Origin: Verrucomicrobiota bacterium
GTDB taxonomy: Bacteria > Verrucomicrobiota > Verrucomicrobiia > Opitutales > Opitutaceae
NCBI GenBank assembly: GCA_016222805.1
Contig: JACRQG010000013.1
Coordinates: 1-64,000 of the forward strand
Direction of reading: 5' to 3'
Length of the DNA: 64,000 bases
The notes below the pieces were generated by a model. It was not told where the DNA came from and searched no databases. It worked only from the letters and a program-made list of their open reading frames with translations. The first letter of the stretch is position 1. The number at the start of each line of letters is the position of its first letter. Below are positions 9,833-20,288 of this stretch, piece by piece. The position numbers and the translations under genes were made by a program.

Positions 9833-11119
9833 ATGGTCGCCTCGTCCCAGGCGGTGGCGGCCGGAGCCGGACGACGGCGCCCAGTCTGGAGCAAATGGCC
9901 CCTCGCGGTGGCCCTGGTGGTCTGGTGTGGCTTCGTGGGATTGGCGACGCTGCCGGAATTTCACGCGGCGGCGCGTTCCCGGGTGCCGTGGATGCTTTCG
10001 CCCCTCTTCCACGACTGGCAGGTCGTACGCCAGGGGTGGGAGGCCTGGCAGCGGGGGGTGGACCCGCTGGCCTCGGCGGACGAGCCATTCAATTACCCGC
10101 GGTCCGTGCTGCTGGGGGCGCAACTCGGTGCCGGCCGGGTGCCGCTGGAAGTGGCCGGCGTGATGATGGCCGGCATGGTGCTGGCGGCGCTGGTTTTCCT
10201 GCTCCGGCCGGAGAAGAGGTGGCAGGCGCTGATGGCGGTGGCGCTGGTGGTGTCGCCTCCGATCCTGCTCCTGCTGGAACGGGCCAACCTCGATGCCTGG
10301 GCCCTGGTGCTCGTGATCGCCGGAGTGGCGTGGTTCGGGCGTCCCAATGGCGGCTGGGCGGGGCGGGTGGGAGGGAGCGGCCTCGTTCTGGCGGCGGCGC
10401 TGGTGAAGTTGTTTCCGTTCGTGGCCTTCGCGGGCCTGGCGTGGTTCGGCCGGGGAAGAGGGAGGCTCGCGGCGGTCGCAGGGCTCGCCCTGTTCGCCCT
10501 CTGGCTGGCGACCAGCACCGGGGAGATCGCGCTGATTCTGCGCAAGACGACGCGCGGTCTGGAACCGGCCTACGGGCGCATGACGGCGGGCTCGCGCTAC
10601 TACGTGGAGCGGGTGGCGCCGACGGTTGGCCGGCCGGAGGCGGAGCAGTGGCTGCGGGAGGCGATGAACGCGAGCCTCGTGGGCTGCGTGGCGGCCTTTG
10701 CGGTGGCGGCCGTGATCGGCTGGAAGGGGCGGCGCCGCGCGGCACTGGTTCCTCCACGCGGGCCGGCGGCGGCCTGGTTCGTGGGCGGAGCCCTGATTTA
10801 CGGCGGAACTTTCCTGCTCGGGAGCAACTGGTCCTACCGGCTCGTGTTCCTCCTGCTGTGTGTCCCGTGGTTATGGCGTGCCTGGGAGGTTCCGGCCATG
10901 CGGGCCTGGGCGGGTGGGGGGCTCGGGGCCGTTGGAGTGGTGCTCTGGGCTCCCTTTCACCTGGAGTTCGGCTGGGCGATGGCGCGGGAGGCCGTCACCT
11001 GGTTGCTTGCGGCCGGCCTGACCGGCGGGGCTGTGGCGGTGCTGGCCGGGGCGGCCGATCCGGAGACCCCGCCGCCCGCCGGAGAAGATCCGATTTGCGC
11101 GCCGGGGAAGCCGTCGTAG
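9833..11119 (+). CDS. Polytopic membrane protein, probable GT87-type mannosyltransferase
   Basis: The 428-residue product is almost entirely hydrophobic, with around ten membrane segments. It resembles the GT87/DUF2029 family of polyprenyl-phosphate-dependent glycosyltransferases: an early periplasmic stretch after the first helix, [16 protein letters not shown] and an [10 protein letters not shown] helix typical of that family. The donor and acceptor are unknown. It follows the phosphorylase gene by 6 bp and precedes moxR by 10 bp, so it is probably co-transcribed with the MoxR/DUF58/transglutaminase genes. Confidence 0.7.
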   Translation: MVASSQAVAAGAGRRRPVWSKWPLAVALVVWCGFVGLATLPEFHAAARSRVPWMLSPLFHDWQVVRQGWEAWQRGVDPLASADEPFNYPRSVLLGAQLGAGRVPLEVAGVMMAGMVLAALVFLLRPEKRWQALMAVALVVSPPILLLLERANLDAWALVLVIAGVAWFGRPNGGWAGRVGGSGLVLAAALVKLFPFVAFAGLAWFGRGRGRLAAVAGLALFALWLATSTGEIALILRKTTRGLEPAYGRMTAGSRYYVERVAPTVGRPEAEQWLREAMNASLVGCVAAFAVAAVIGWKGRRRAALVPPRGPAAAWFVGGALIYGGTFLLGSNWSYRLVFLLLCVPWLWRAWEVPAMRAWAGGGLGAVGVVLWAPFHLEFGWAMAREAVTWLLAAGLTGGAVAVLAGAADPETPPPAGEDPICAPGKPS

Positions 11120-11129
11120 CTTCCGGGCG

Positions 11130-12101
11130 ATGAGTGATTTTGTCGCGGCCTCCCAGCTCAACGACGCCAAGCAGGCGGTGGCGAAACTGCAGGCGAACAT
11201 GCGCCTGACCATCCGGGGCAAGGACGACGTGATCGAGCAGGTGCTGGTGTGTCTCGTGGCCGGCGGACACCTCCTGCTCGAAGACCTGCCGGGCGTCGGG
11301 AAAACCACGCTCGCGTATTCCCTGGCGCGGTCGATGGATTGCAGCTTTTCCCGGGTGCAGTTCACCAGCGACCTTCTCCCCAGCGATGTCACCGGGGTCG
11401 CGATTTACGACGAGACGGTGAAGGAGTTCGTGTTCAAGCGGGGACCGGTTTTCGCCAACATCGTGCTGGCCGACGAGATCAACCGCGCCACGCCGAAGAC
11501 CCAGTCGGCCCTGCTCGAGGTGATGGATCGGGCGCGCGTGACCATCGACGGCGAGGCGCATGCGGTCGGGGCGCCGTTCATGGTATTTGCGACGCAGAAC
11601 CCGGTGGATTACGAGGGGACCTTTCCGCTCCCGGAAAGCCAGATGGACCGCTTCCTGATGCGGCTGCGGATGGGATATCCGGAACCCCGGGACGAGCGGG
11701 AAATTCTGCGGAGTGCGCGCGGAGGCTATGATGCGATCGCGCTCAACCCGGTTGCGACCCGGAGCGAGATCCTCGCGCTGCAGGCGATGGTGCCGCAGGT
11801 GTTCGTGGAGGAGAGCGTGCTGGACTACCTCCTGCGCATCGTGGCGGCGACCCGGACCGAGGCGGAGTTTCGCAGCGGGGTGAGCGTGCGCGGCGGCGTG
11901 GCGCTGCGGACCGCGGCGCAGGCGCGCGCCCTGGTGCGCGGGCGGGACTTTGTGCTGCCCGAGGATGTGACGGATCTCGTGCCGCCGATCTTCGCCCACC
12001 GGCTGGCGTTGGCGCGGCAGACGAGCGACGCCCTGGAGGAACGCCGGGCGGTGACTGCGGCCCTGAAACGCATCGTGGGCTCGATTCCGACGCCGTCCTG
12101 A
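11130..12101 (+). CDS. MoxR family AAA ATPase (cluster 1)
   Basis: MoxR proteins are AAA+ chaperone-like ATPases that act with DUF58 and VWA-domain partners in assembly or activation of other proteins. Walker A is LPGVGKTT (53-60). Walker B is VLADEINR (about 112-119). The sensor-type motif [22 protein letters not shown] and the [10 protein letters not shown] region follow. The 323-residue length is standard. It is followed by a DUF58 gene (64-bp gap) and a TgpA-like transglutaminase gene, a common and conserved trio. A second, distinct MoxR gene lies at 48178-49146. Confidence 0.93.
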   Translation: MSDFVAASQLNDAKQAVAKLQANMRLTIRGKDDVIEQVLVCLVAGGHLLLEDLPGVGKTTLAYSLARSMDCSFSRVQFTSDLLPSDVTGVAIYDETVKEFVFKRGPVFANIVLADEINRATPKTQSALLEVMDRARVTIDGEAHAVGAPFMVFATQNPVDYEGTFPLPESQMDRFLMRLRMGYPEPRDEREILRSARGGYDAIALNPVATRSEILALQAMVPQVFVEESVLDYLLRIVAATRTEAEFRSGVSVRGGVALRTAAQARALVRGRDFVLPEDVTDLVPPIFAHRLALARQTSDALEERRAVTAALKRIVGSIPTPS

Positions 12102-12165
12102 ACGTCGGTTTCGGCGGTCTCCCGTACCCCTGGCGCCCGTCCGCAACGGCGAAACACCTGTCCCC

Positions 12166-13428
12166 ATGGTTTCCCTCCTCCACCGCGCGCCGGATGTCGA
12201 TGACCCCGGGGGGCAGGGGGACGAGGCGTGGTCGGGTCCGGGAGGAGCGGCACGGAAGGAGCGCTTTACCTGGAGCGGCCTCGTGTGGGCGCTGGTGTAT
12301 CCGCAGCGCGGTCACCGGATTCTGCCCACCGTGCCGGGGGTGGTTCTGATCGCCCTTTCGTTCGGGATTGGGACCGCGGCCTACAACTCCTCCAGCAACA
12401 TCCTCTTCATCACCCTTTCGCTGCTGCTCGCCTGCCTGATCCTGAGCGGCGTCCTCTCCTGGCTGAACCTGCGGGGCGTGCGGTGGCGGTTGCGCCTGGC
12501 GCCGCCGTTGCGGGTCGGGCACGATGCCATCGTCGCCTTGGAACTGCGCAGCCGGAACCGATTCGTGCCGACCTACGGACTGTGGTTCGAATTCGCCGCG
12601 CGACCCGCGGATGCGGAGCCGGGGCTGCGGGCGGAGTCGACCTTGACCGCAAAGGGTGCCGAGGTGCGGGCGGCCCTGGCCCAGGCGGAGGCGGCGGAGT
12701 TGCGCGGCCGGGTCCCGCTGGCAGGCCGGTTGGATCCGGGCGGCGAAACCCGGGTGGAGTGGGTCCTGCGCCCGGAGCGGCGGGGCAACCTGCGGATAGA
12801 GTTGGTGAGCGTGGGCTCCCTGTTCCCCTTTGGTTTCCTCCGAAAGGACATCGGTACCGGGCTGACGGCCAACGCCGTGGTCTGGCCGGCCCCGGTCGAG
12901 TACCGCCGGCACGGGGTCGCGGCCGTACGGCGGCTGGCGGGTGGTGAACGGGTGGCACGGGCTGGTCATGGCGGCGATCTGCTGGCGCTGCGCCGCTATA
13001 TCAGCGGGGACTCGCACCGGCTGATCCACTGGAAGGCGAGCGCGCGGACGCGGACGCTGTTGGTGCGGCAATTCGCCGCCGAGAGCGCGGAAGGCTACGC
13101 GATCTGGCTGTTGACGGATGCCGGCCTGTGGCCGAAGCCCGAGCAGTTCGAGTTGCTGATCAGTTTCGTCGCGACCCTGAGCGAGGATCTCTTCCGCGGC
13201 GGACAACTGCGCGACGTCGCGATCAACGCGGAGCCGCCGATGCCCGTCCGGCGGGTGCACGATCTGGAATGGTGGCTGAACAAGCTCGCGACCGTGCGGC
13301 CGGCGGAGCACGCCGACCGAATTCCCGGGGAGCTGACGGTGGCCCGGCAAAACGTGATGACGTTCGTGCCGGACGGGGTGCGGGGCGTGGTGGCGTACGT
13401 CGATGGGCAAAAGGCGGCTTCGGTATGA
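12166..13428 (+). CDS. DUF58 domain-containing membrane protein
   Basis: This 420-residue protein is the usual partner of MoxR and transglutaminase proteins. Two hydrophobic segments, approximately residues 55-110, precede an extracytoplasmic or cytoplasmic beta-rich region. The DUF58 core follows, with the signature RRYISGDSHRLIHWKASAR starting at about residue 276. The function of DUF58 proteins is not settled; a VWA-like fold is often proposed. Its stop overlaps the start of the transglutaminase gene in an ATGA, implying translational coupling. Confidence 0.88.
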   Translation: MVSLLHRAPDVDDPGGQGDEAWSGPGGAARKERFTWSGLVWALVYPQRGHRILPTVPGVVLIALSFGIGTAAYNSSSNILFITLSLLLACLILSGVLSWLNLRGVRWRLRLAPPLRVGHDAIVALELRSRNRFVPTYGLWFEFAARPADAEPGLRAESTLTAKGAEVRAALAQAEAAELRGRVPLAGRLDPGGETRVEWVLRPERRGNLRIELVSVGSLFPFGFLRKDIGTGLTANAVVWPAPVEYRRHGVAAVRRLAGGERVARAGHGGDLLALRRYISGDSHRLIHWKASARTRTLLVRQFAAESAEGYAIWLLTDAGLWPKPEQFELLISFVATLSEDLFRGGQLRDVAINAEPPMPVRRVHDLEWWLNKLATVRPAEHADRIPGELTVARQNVMTFVPDGVRGVVAYVDGQKAASV

Positions 13429-15662
13429 CGACCCCGGTTGCCCGCCGACCGCAGCTCAGCCCGGATGAACTGCAGCAGTTGAAGTGGCTGCTCGGCGGCC
13501 TGCTCACGCTCCTCGGCGTGGGCACGGTGTTGTACATGGACATCGACGCGTGGGTGCTGACCGGTCTCACGGTGGCGGCGACGCTCGCGACGCTGCTGCG
13601 GCCGGAACTGCCGGGGCGCGTCCCGCGCTGGGTGCACGCGCTGGCCTTTCCGGCGATCGCGGCCTTCTTCGCGGGGGATCTCTGGCTGAAGATGGAACTG
13701 CTGCCGGCGATGGTGCGCCTGGACATCCTGCTGCTGATCTATCGCAACCTGAGCTACCGGCAGCGCCGCGACGACCTGCAGATCATCGTGCTCGGGCTCT
13801 TCCTCGTGATCGTGGCGGGCGTGTTGACCGTGTCGCTGACCTTTGCCGGGCATCTGCTCGTGTACACGGCCTGCTCGCTGGCGATGCTCCTCGTGATCAC
13901 GCTGGGCGACGCGGCCCAGGTGGGAAAGCCGGAGCCGGCCCAGCCGATCCGGGAAACGCCGTCCTGGGCGCGGCACACGGACTGGCGCCGCCTGCTCCGG
14001 CGGTTGCAGGAGGTCACGGACTGGCGGGTGGTGGGCCTGGGGGCGGCCCTGTTTGCCGGGGTGGTCGGGGTTTCCGCGCTGCTGTTCCTCGCGATCCCGC
14101 GGTTCCAGATCGAAAACAGCATGTTTCTCGATCGCTTCATCACGAAGAAGGCAAAGTCGGGCTTCACCGACGTGATCCGTTTCGGGGACGTGTCCGAGAT
14201 CCAGCTCGACACTTCGATCGCCCTCAGTGTCGACGTGTCGGATCAGTCGCAGATTCCGGTGACGCCGTACTGGCGGATGCTCGTCCTGGACGACTACAGC
14301 AACGGCACTTTCCGCCTGTCGGGTGGGTTGCGGGCGCAGTTTGGGTCGGAACGGACCAACTCGTTCCAGACCGGCCAGGCCCGACCCCGGCTGGGGGAGA
14401 AGGCCGTGTGGACCTTCTACCTCGAGTCGGGCGTGAGCCGGTACCTTCCGCTGCTGGGGCACTTTGACATGCTCCGGTTCCGGGAGTCGCAGAACTACCG
14501 GTTTGCCGGGGCGCTGGCGCTGGTGAGCCTGCGGGAGGAACCGGTGTCGATGACGGCGTATCGGGTGGAGGGATTCGATCTCACCACGCTCCTGCCCGAT
14601 CCGGTGTTTGCGGAACGGTGGCGCCGACGCCATGAGCCGGACCAAAAGCCGGTCGGGTTGCAGACGCGACTGATCCTGCGCGACAGCGATCACGGGGTGC
14701 TGCGGCGGACGGTGAGCGAGATCACGGGAGGGGAGTCGCCCGGGGCGGCCGAGTTCGCGCGCCGGGCCGGGGAGTGGTTGCGCCGCCAGCACAGCTACTC
14801 CCTGACGCCGGCCATCCCGGGAGGGGACGGAGATCCCCTGATCCGCTGGCTCGTGTCGCGCGAGGCGGGGCACTGCGAGCTGCATGCCGGCTCCTTCGTG
14901 CTGCTGGCGCGGGCGGCGGGTTTCGCGGCGCGGGTGGTGACCGGCTTTCGTGGCGGGAGCTGGAACGGGTACTCGAACAACTTCACCATCCGCAACTCGG
15001 AGGCGCATGCGTGGGCCGAGATCTTTGACGAACGCGCGGGCGGCTGGCTGCGCGTGGACCCGTTGGCGCCCGTGGTGGCCACGACCGGGGAAGAGCCGCG
15101 CGGCGAGGCGGCGGTGGCGGCGCGGCTGGACCGGAGCTGGGCGGCGCGCTTCGATAGCCTCCGGGTGTTTTGGTACCGGCGGATCGTGAACTTCGATCAA
15201 CGTTCACAGGCCGAGACCCTGAAGGCGGTCAAGGAAGCCACCCAGAACACCGGTCGTCGCCTGCGCGTGGCGCTCGAGGGCGCGGTCGACAACCTGAAGG
15301 TCTGGCTGACCTCCCCCTGGGACGAGGTGAGGTTGGTGCGGGTTGCGGCGTTCGTGATTGGTGTCGGGGCGCTCGGCTGGTTCTTGAAATCGGTGGGGCC
15401 GGGGTGGTGGCGGTTGCGCCTCCGGGGCTTCGGGCACCGGCGGGATGATCCGGTGCGACGGGAAGCCGGGCGCTGGCTGTCGCGGTTGGCGAACGGCGAG
15501 GCGGCAGAGGAGGAGGCCGGGGTGATCGCGGATCTCCAGCGCGTGCGGTTTGGAGCACGGCCCACCTGGCCGGAGCCCGCGCGGGTCTTCCAGCGGGCGC
15601 ACCAGGCGCTGCGGTCGCGGCGGCGGCGCGCGGTCAGTCGGACCGGAAGCGGATCGGGTTGA
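13425..15662 (+). CDS. TgpA-like transmembrane transglutaminase-family protein
   Basis: The 745-residue protein has five to six N-terminal membrane helices (DUF3488-like), a large periplasmic transglutaminase-like domain and one further membrane helix at about residues 640-660, followed by a cytoplasmic tail. The papain-like triad is visible: C484 in EAGHCELHAG, H528 in AHAWAE and D545 in RVDP. This is the TgpA architecture, known to be important in Pseudomonas. Its substrate is unclear. The ATG at 13425 overlaps the DUF58 stop by four bases. The 3' end overlaps the convergent mrdA gene by 29 bp. Confidence 0.88.
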   Translation: MTTPVARRPQLSPDELQQLKWLLGGLLTLLGVGTVLYMDIDAWVLTGLTVAATLATLLRPELPGRVPRWVHALAFPAIAAFFAGDLWLKMELLPAMVRLDILLLIYRNLSYRQRRDDLQIIVLGLFLVIVAGVLTVSLTFAGHLLVYTACSLAMLLVITLGDAAQVGKPEPAQPIRETPSWARHTDWRRLLRRLQEVTDWRVVGLGAALFAGVVGVSALLFLAIPRFQIENSMFLDRFITKKAKSGFTDVIRFGDVSEIQLDTSIALSVDVSDQSQIPVTPYWRMLVLDDYSNGTFRLSGGLRAQFGSERTNSFQTGQARPRLGEKAVWTFYLESGVSRYLPLLGHFDMLRFRESQNYRFAGALALVSLREEPVSMTAYRVEGFDLTTLLPDPVFAERWRRRHEPDQKPVGLQTRLILRDSDHGVLRRTVSEITGGESPGAAEFARRAGEWLRRQHSYSLTPAIPGGDGDPLIRWLVSREAGHCELHAGSFVLLARAAGFAARVVTGFRGGSWNGYSNNFTIRNSEAHAWAEIFDERAGGWLRVDPLAPVVATTGEEPRGEAAVAARLDRSWAARFDSLRVFWYRRIVNFDQRSQAETLKAVKEATQNTGRRLRVALEGAVDNLKVWLTSPWDEVRLVRVAAFVIGVGALGWFLKSVGPGWWRLRLRGFGHRRDDPVRREAGRWLSRLANGEAAEEEAGVIADLQRVRFGARPTWPEPARVFQRAHQALRSRRRRAVSRTGSGSG

Positions 15663-17616
15663 GCGGCACCTGGTTCTTCCGGTCCAGCCAGGCCTTGAGA
15701 ATGGCGTGGGCGACGGGGCTCGCGTAACGCCCGCCGCCGGTCTCCTCGCCCGGGGTGTCACCTTCGATTGCCACCGCCAGGGCGATCTGGGGATTCTCCA
15801 CCGGCGCGAAGAGAATCAACCAGGCGAAGTTGATGGTCCCACGGGGGCTGGGCTTCTGGGCGGTGCCGGTCTTGGCCGCGAGGCGGAGGCCCGGGAGGGG
15901 CTCGAGCAGTTCCTGGAAGATTCGGGCGGTGCCGAAGGGTTTCCGGGTGACCTGCTCCATGCCCTGCAGGAGCGCCGCCCGCTGCTCGGTGGTGAGACCG
16001 ATGGGCTCGTGCCGCTGCCGGGGGCGGTTGGGATCGTGGAGGATCGTCGGCTGCGTCCAGACTTCGTTGCGGGCGACCGAGGCGGCGAAGCAGGCCATCT
16101 GGAGCGGGGTCACATCCACGAAACCCTGGCCGATCGCCATGTTTGCGGTGTCACCGCCGACCCACGGTTCCTTGGTGGTTCGGCGCTTCCACTCGGGATC
16201 GGGAATGATCATGCGCCGGGTCTCGTCGGGCAGCTCGATTCCGGTCGGACGGTCGAGATGAAAGCGGCGGGCTTCGCGGGCGATGGCCTCGGGGCCCATG
16301 TCCATGCCGTGCTTGTAGAAGAAGACGTTGCAGCTCTTGGTGATCGCCATGACGAGGTCGATCTCGCCATGGGCGTGACCGTCGTGACAGGCGAACGCGC
16401 GCGCGCCGACGCGGAAGAAGCCGGGGCAGTGGGCGGTGCTGTCAGGGGTGACTGCGCCGGCGTGAAAGCCGGCGATGGTGGTGAGGATCTTGAACGACGA
16501 GCCCGGGTGGTAGGCGCCCTGGACGGCGCGTTTGAACCACGCGCCGCGCGCGGTGATATCGGCCGCGGTGGCGCCGCTCAGGCGGGGAGAGAAGGCGGCG
16601 AGATCGTAGTCGGGCTTGCTGGCGAGCACGAGCACCTCCCCGGTGTTGACGTCGACGGCGACGGCGGCGCCGGCCATCTCGTTCTGGGCGAGGCGTCCCT
16701 CCGCGGCGAGCTGCAGGTCGATGTCGAGGGACAGGACGAGGTTGCGGCCCTGCTTGGGGTAGACCTGGGCCAGGGGCGGATTGATGCGGTTGCCGGCGGG
16801 ATCGACCCGGAAGATGGCTCCCCCGGCCTCCCCCTGCAGCAGCTCGTCGAACTGCTTCTCGACGCCGTCGCGCCCCATCGTGCCCTTCATCTTGAAGGTC
16901 TTCAAATCGTCGCCGGGGAAGTCCTCCAGCTCCACCGCGTCGGTGGACCCAACGTATCCGAGCGTATGTGACGCCGCCGAGCCGTAGGGGTAGTCGCGGA
17001 CGCTGGAGGTGTGCACCTGGGCGGGCGAGTTGACCGGCAGGCGCTCGAGCAGGCGGGCGTATTCGGCGGGGGCGAGATCGTCGAGCAGCGTGTAGGGCAG
17101 GAGCAGCTCGCGGGCGAAGTGCCGCTCGAGATCGCGGGTGTCCACCCGTTCCTGGCGCCCGAGGATGCGGTTGACCTCGTCGAGATAGCGTTGAACCACG
17201 CTGGCGCGGGCAATCTGCACGCGCTGGGCGGCGCTGGGCAGATCGGCGGCGTCGACGTCGTCGAGATTGCGGTAGTTGCGCCGGATGCGGATCTCCTCGG
17301 CCCGGATCTCCGGGCGCAGGGCATCGAGCAGCAGCCGGACCGAGAAACGCGGGCGGTTGCCCACCAGCAGGCGGTGGTGCCGGTCGTAGATGTTGCCCCG
17401 CGGGCCCGGATAGACGATGCGGCGCTGGTTCTGGACCCGCTCCGCATTGGCGTGCTCGCCGACCTTGAACAGCTGCTGGTACGCCAAACCTCCGGCGAGC
17501 GTGAGGAGGAGGATGGCGAGGACGAAATAGAAGAAGACGATCCGGGGATCGTACCCCTTGTGATGGTCGACGAGATGGCCCGCGGATTCGGCCGGATGGG
17601 AAGGCGCGCGAGGCAT
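15634..17616 (-). CDS. mrdA: Penicillin-binding protein 2 (elongasome transpeptidase)
   Basis: PBP2 is the class B transpeptidase that cross-links peptidoglycan during side-wall elongation, working with MreBCD. After a single membrane helix (about residues 26-45), the dimerisation domain with RGNIYDR is followed by the penicillin-binding domain. Its motifs are SSFK with S373 and K376, SCN (428-430) and KTG (582-584). The 660-residue length is typical. It is the last gene of mreB-mreC-mreD-mrdA, 18 bp after mreD. No rodA follows; the convergent transglutaminase gene occupies the next position, overlapping by 29 bp. Confidence 0.95.
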   Translation of the reverse strand: MPRAPSHPAESAGHLVDHHKGYDPRIVFFYFVLAILLLTLAGGLAYQQLFKVGEHANAERVQNQRRIVYPGPRGNIYDRHHRLLVGNRPRFSVRLLLDALRPEIRAEEIRIRRNYRNLDDVDAADLPSAAQRVQIARASVVQRYLDEVNRILGRQERVDTRDLERHFARELLLPYTLLDDLAPAEYARLLERLPVNSPAQVHTSSVRDYPYGSAASHTLGYVGSTDAVELEDFPGDDLKTFKMKGTMGRDGVEKQFDELLQGEAGGAIFRVDPAGNRINPPLAQVYPKQGRNLVLSLDIDLQLAAEGRLAQNEMAGAAVAVDVNTGEVLVLASKPDYDLAAFSPRLSGATAADITARGAWFKRAVQGAYHPGSSFKILTTIAGFHAGAVTPDSTAHCPGFFRVGARAFACHDGHAHGEIDLVMAITKSCNVFFYKHGMDMGPEAIAREARRFHLDRPTGIELPDETRRMIIPDPEWKRRTTKEPWVGGDTANMAIGQGFVDVTPLQMACFAASVARNEVWTQPTILHDPNRPRQRHEPIGLTTEQRAALLQGMEQVTRKPFGTARIFQELLEPLPGLRLAAKTGTAQKPSPRGTINFAWLILFAPVENPQIALAVAIEGDTPGEETGGGRYASPVAHAILKAWLDRKNQVPLNPIRFRSD

Positions 17617-17634
17617 GGCCGGAGGTATCGGGTC

Positions 17635-18156
17635 TCAGGCGGCCTGGCGGGAACGGAAGGCCGCGAGGGTTTGGGCGAGCCCGAGGGCGCGGGCCTGCAG
17701 GGCAAAGAACCACGGGGTGACCACGACCAGCGCCAGCTGGGAAACGATCAGATCGGCGAGCAGCCGGGGCCACAGGCTCGCCGGGGTGGAGACGGCGCGG
17801 GCCTCGACGAAGACCAGCCCGAGGAAGATCCCGAGGTTGGCGAAGAGCACGACGACGGTCGTGGCCACGTTGTCCCCTCGGGGAATGCGGTCGCGCAGGC
17901 GAAAGACAAATACGTGCGCAGCCGCAAAGAGGAGGAAATGGGTTCCGAAGGGCACCGGGGCATGCGCATCACAGACGAGCGCGGCGGCGAGGGTGGCGAA
18001 CAGGCCCGGACGGAGCGGTTGGTGGAGGGCGATGGAGGCGACGAAGAGGCCACCCGCGAACAGGCAGAGGTGCAGCGAAGCGAGGGTGTGGTTCACCTCC
18101 GCGACGACCGCCCAGAGGAGGAGCAGCGGGGCAAAGAGGACCAGGGAAAGGCGCAT
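17635..18156 (-). CDS. mreD: Rod shape-determining protein MreD
   Basis: A 173-residue, strongly hydrophobic protein with five to six predicted membrane helices and no soluble domain fits MreD, the least conserved elongasome component. It links MreC and the cytoplasmic MreB filament to the membrane. The identification rests on length, topology and position, 18 bp after mreC and 18 bp before mrdA, more than on any sequence motif. Confidence 0.82.
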   Translation of the reverse strand: MRLSLVLFAPLLLLWAVVAEVNHTLASLHLCLFAGGLFVASIALHQPLRPGLFATLAAALVCDAHAPVPFGTHFLLFAAAHVFVFRLRDRIPRGDNVATTVVVLFANLGIFLGLVFVEARAVSTPASLWPRLLADLIVSQLALVVVTPWFFALQARALGLAQTLAAFRSRQAA

Positions 18157-18174
18157 GGGTGGAGGGGGCCGGCT

Positions 18175-19032
18175 CTACCGGCCGCGCGCGGCCGCCGGTG
18201 CCCCGTCGAGGTTGAGCGGGACCATCACCGTCACCTCGGTGAGGGAACCGAGGCGCTCGTCGAGGCGCACCTCGCCGGACTTGAAGAGCCCGTCGCTGCC
18301 GAGTTCCGCGCGGACGATGGTGCCGAGGGTCAAACCCGGGGGAAAGATGCCGCCAAAGCCGGAGGTCACGAGGCGCTTGGGCGTGTTGGGGGAGGCAATC
18401 AGATCGAGCGGCATCAACTCCACGACGCCCTTGGGCGGGGCAAACGTGGGGTTGTTGCCGCCCTGGAAGCTGATGGGGCGCGAGTCCCCCTCGACGACGC
18501 CGGCCAGGCGCACGTTGGGGCTGCTGATGAGTTCGACCACCGCGGTCGTGGCGTGGACCTCGGTGACGCGTCCGACGACGCCACCGGTGAACACCACCGG
18601 CGCCCCCACCGGAATGCCGAAGTTGCGACCCTTGCGAATCACCAGGCGATGCCACCAACTGGAGAAGTCGCGGCGCGCGACCCGCGCGTGTTCGAAACGG
18701 TAGTCGCTGAACGACGGCAGGCGCAGCAGGCTCTCGAGGCGCGCGATTTCGGCCCGGAGTTCCACGTTCTCCTGCACCGCGACCTCGTAGGAGGCATTGA
18801 CGCGGGCGAGATCGCGTCCGGCCTCGATCAGCTCGTTCTTCGAGTGCAGCCGCAGCGACCAGTATTCCTGCAAGTCCCGGACCTTGGAGGTGGCGAGCGT
18901 GATCGGGGCGGTCAGCTCGAAGAAGGTCGCGCGGGCAAACGTCTTGACGGCAGTCGGCAGGAGCAGCCACGCGGCGACGATGACGCCGAGGGTGACGAAC
19001 GGATGGGCCTGGTCGAAGCGTTTGAAGGGCAC
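18175..19032 (-). CDS. mreC: Rod shape-determining protein MreC
   Basis: MreC is the bitopic elongasome protein whose periplasmic beta-domains activate PBP2. The 285-residue product has a single N-terminal membrane helix (about 10-30), then a coiled-coil with ENVELRAEIARLESLL (about residues 84-100). The beta-rich region begins with the typical VARRDFSSWWHRLVIRKGRNFGIPVGAPV motif region and contains GVVGRVTEV. It lies 79 bp after mreB and 18 bp before mreD. Confidence 0.93.
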   Translation of the reverse strand: MPFKRFDQAHPFVTLGVIVAAWLLLPTAVKTFARATFFELTAPITLATSKVRDLQEYWSLRLHSKNELIEAGRDLARVNASYEVAVQENVELRAEIARLESLLRLPSFSDYRFEHARVARRDFSSWWHRLVIRKGRNFGIPVGAPVVFTGGVVGRVTEVHATTAVVELISSPNVRLAGVVEGDSRPISFQGGNNPTFAPPKGVVELMPLDLIASPNTPKRLVTSGFGGIFPPGLTLGTIVRAELGSDGLFKSGEVRLDERLGSLTEVTVMVPLNLDGAPAAARGR

Positions 19033-19111
19033 GGAGCGCTCGGAGGATGCGCTGGACCGGCGCGGGCGTCGGCGAGGCGCGGAGAAGGACCGCCCCCGGA
19101 GCCAGGCGGGC

Positions 19112-20182
<1,071 letters not shown>

Positions 20183-20288
20183 TCAACGAGGTAAATACGC
20201 GCGGAGGCCGCCGCGGCGGTGTCCGCGGTCCTGCCTGCGCGCTTGACGCGATTGCGGGCTGGGCGCGTGCTGGAGCGACCGCGGGCGC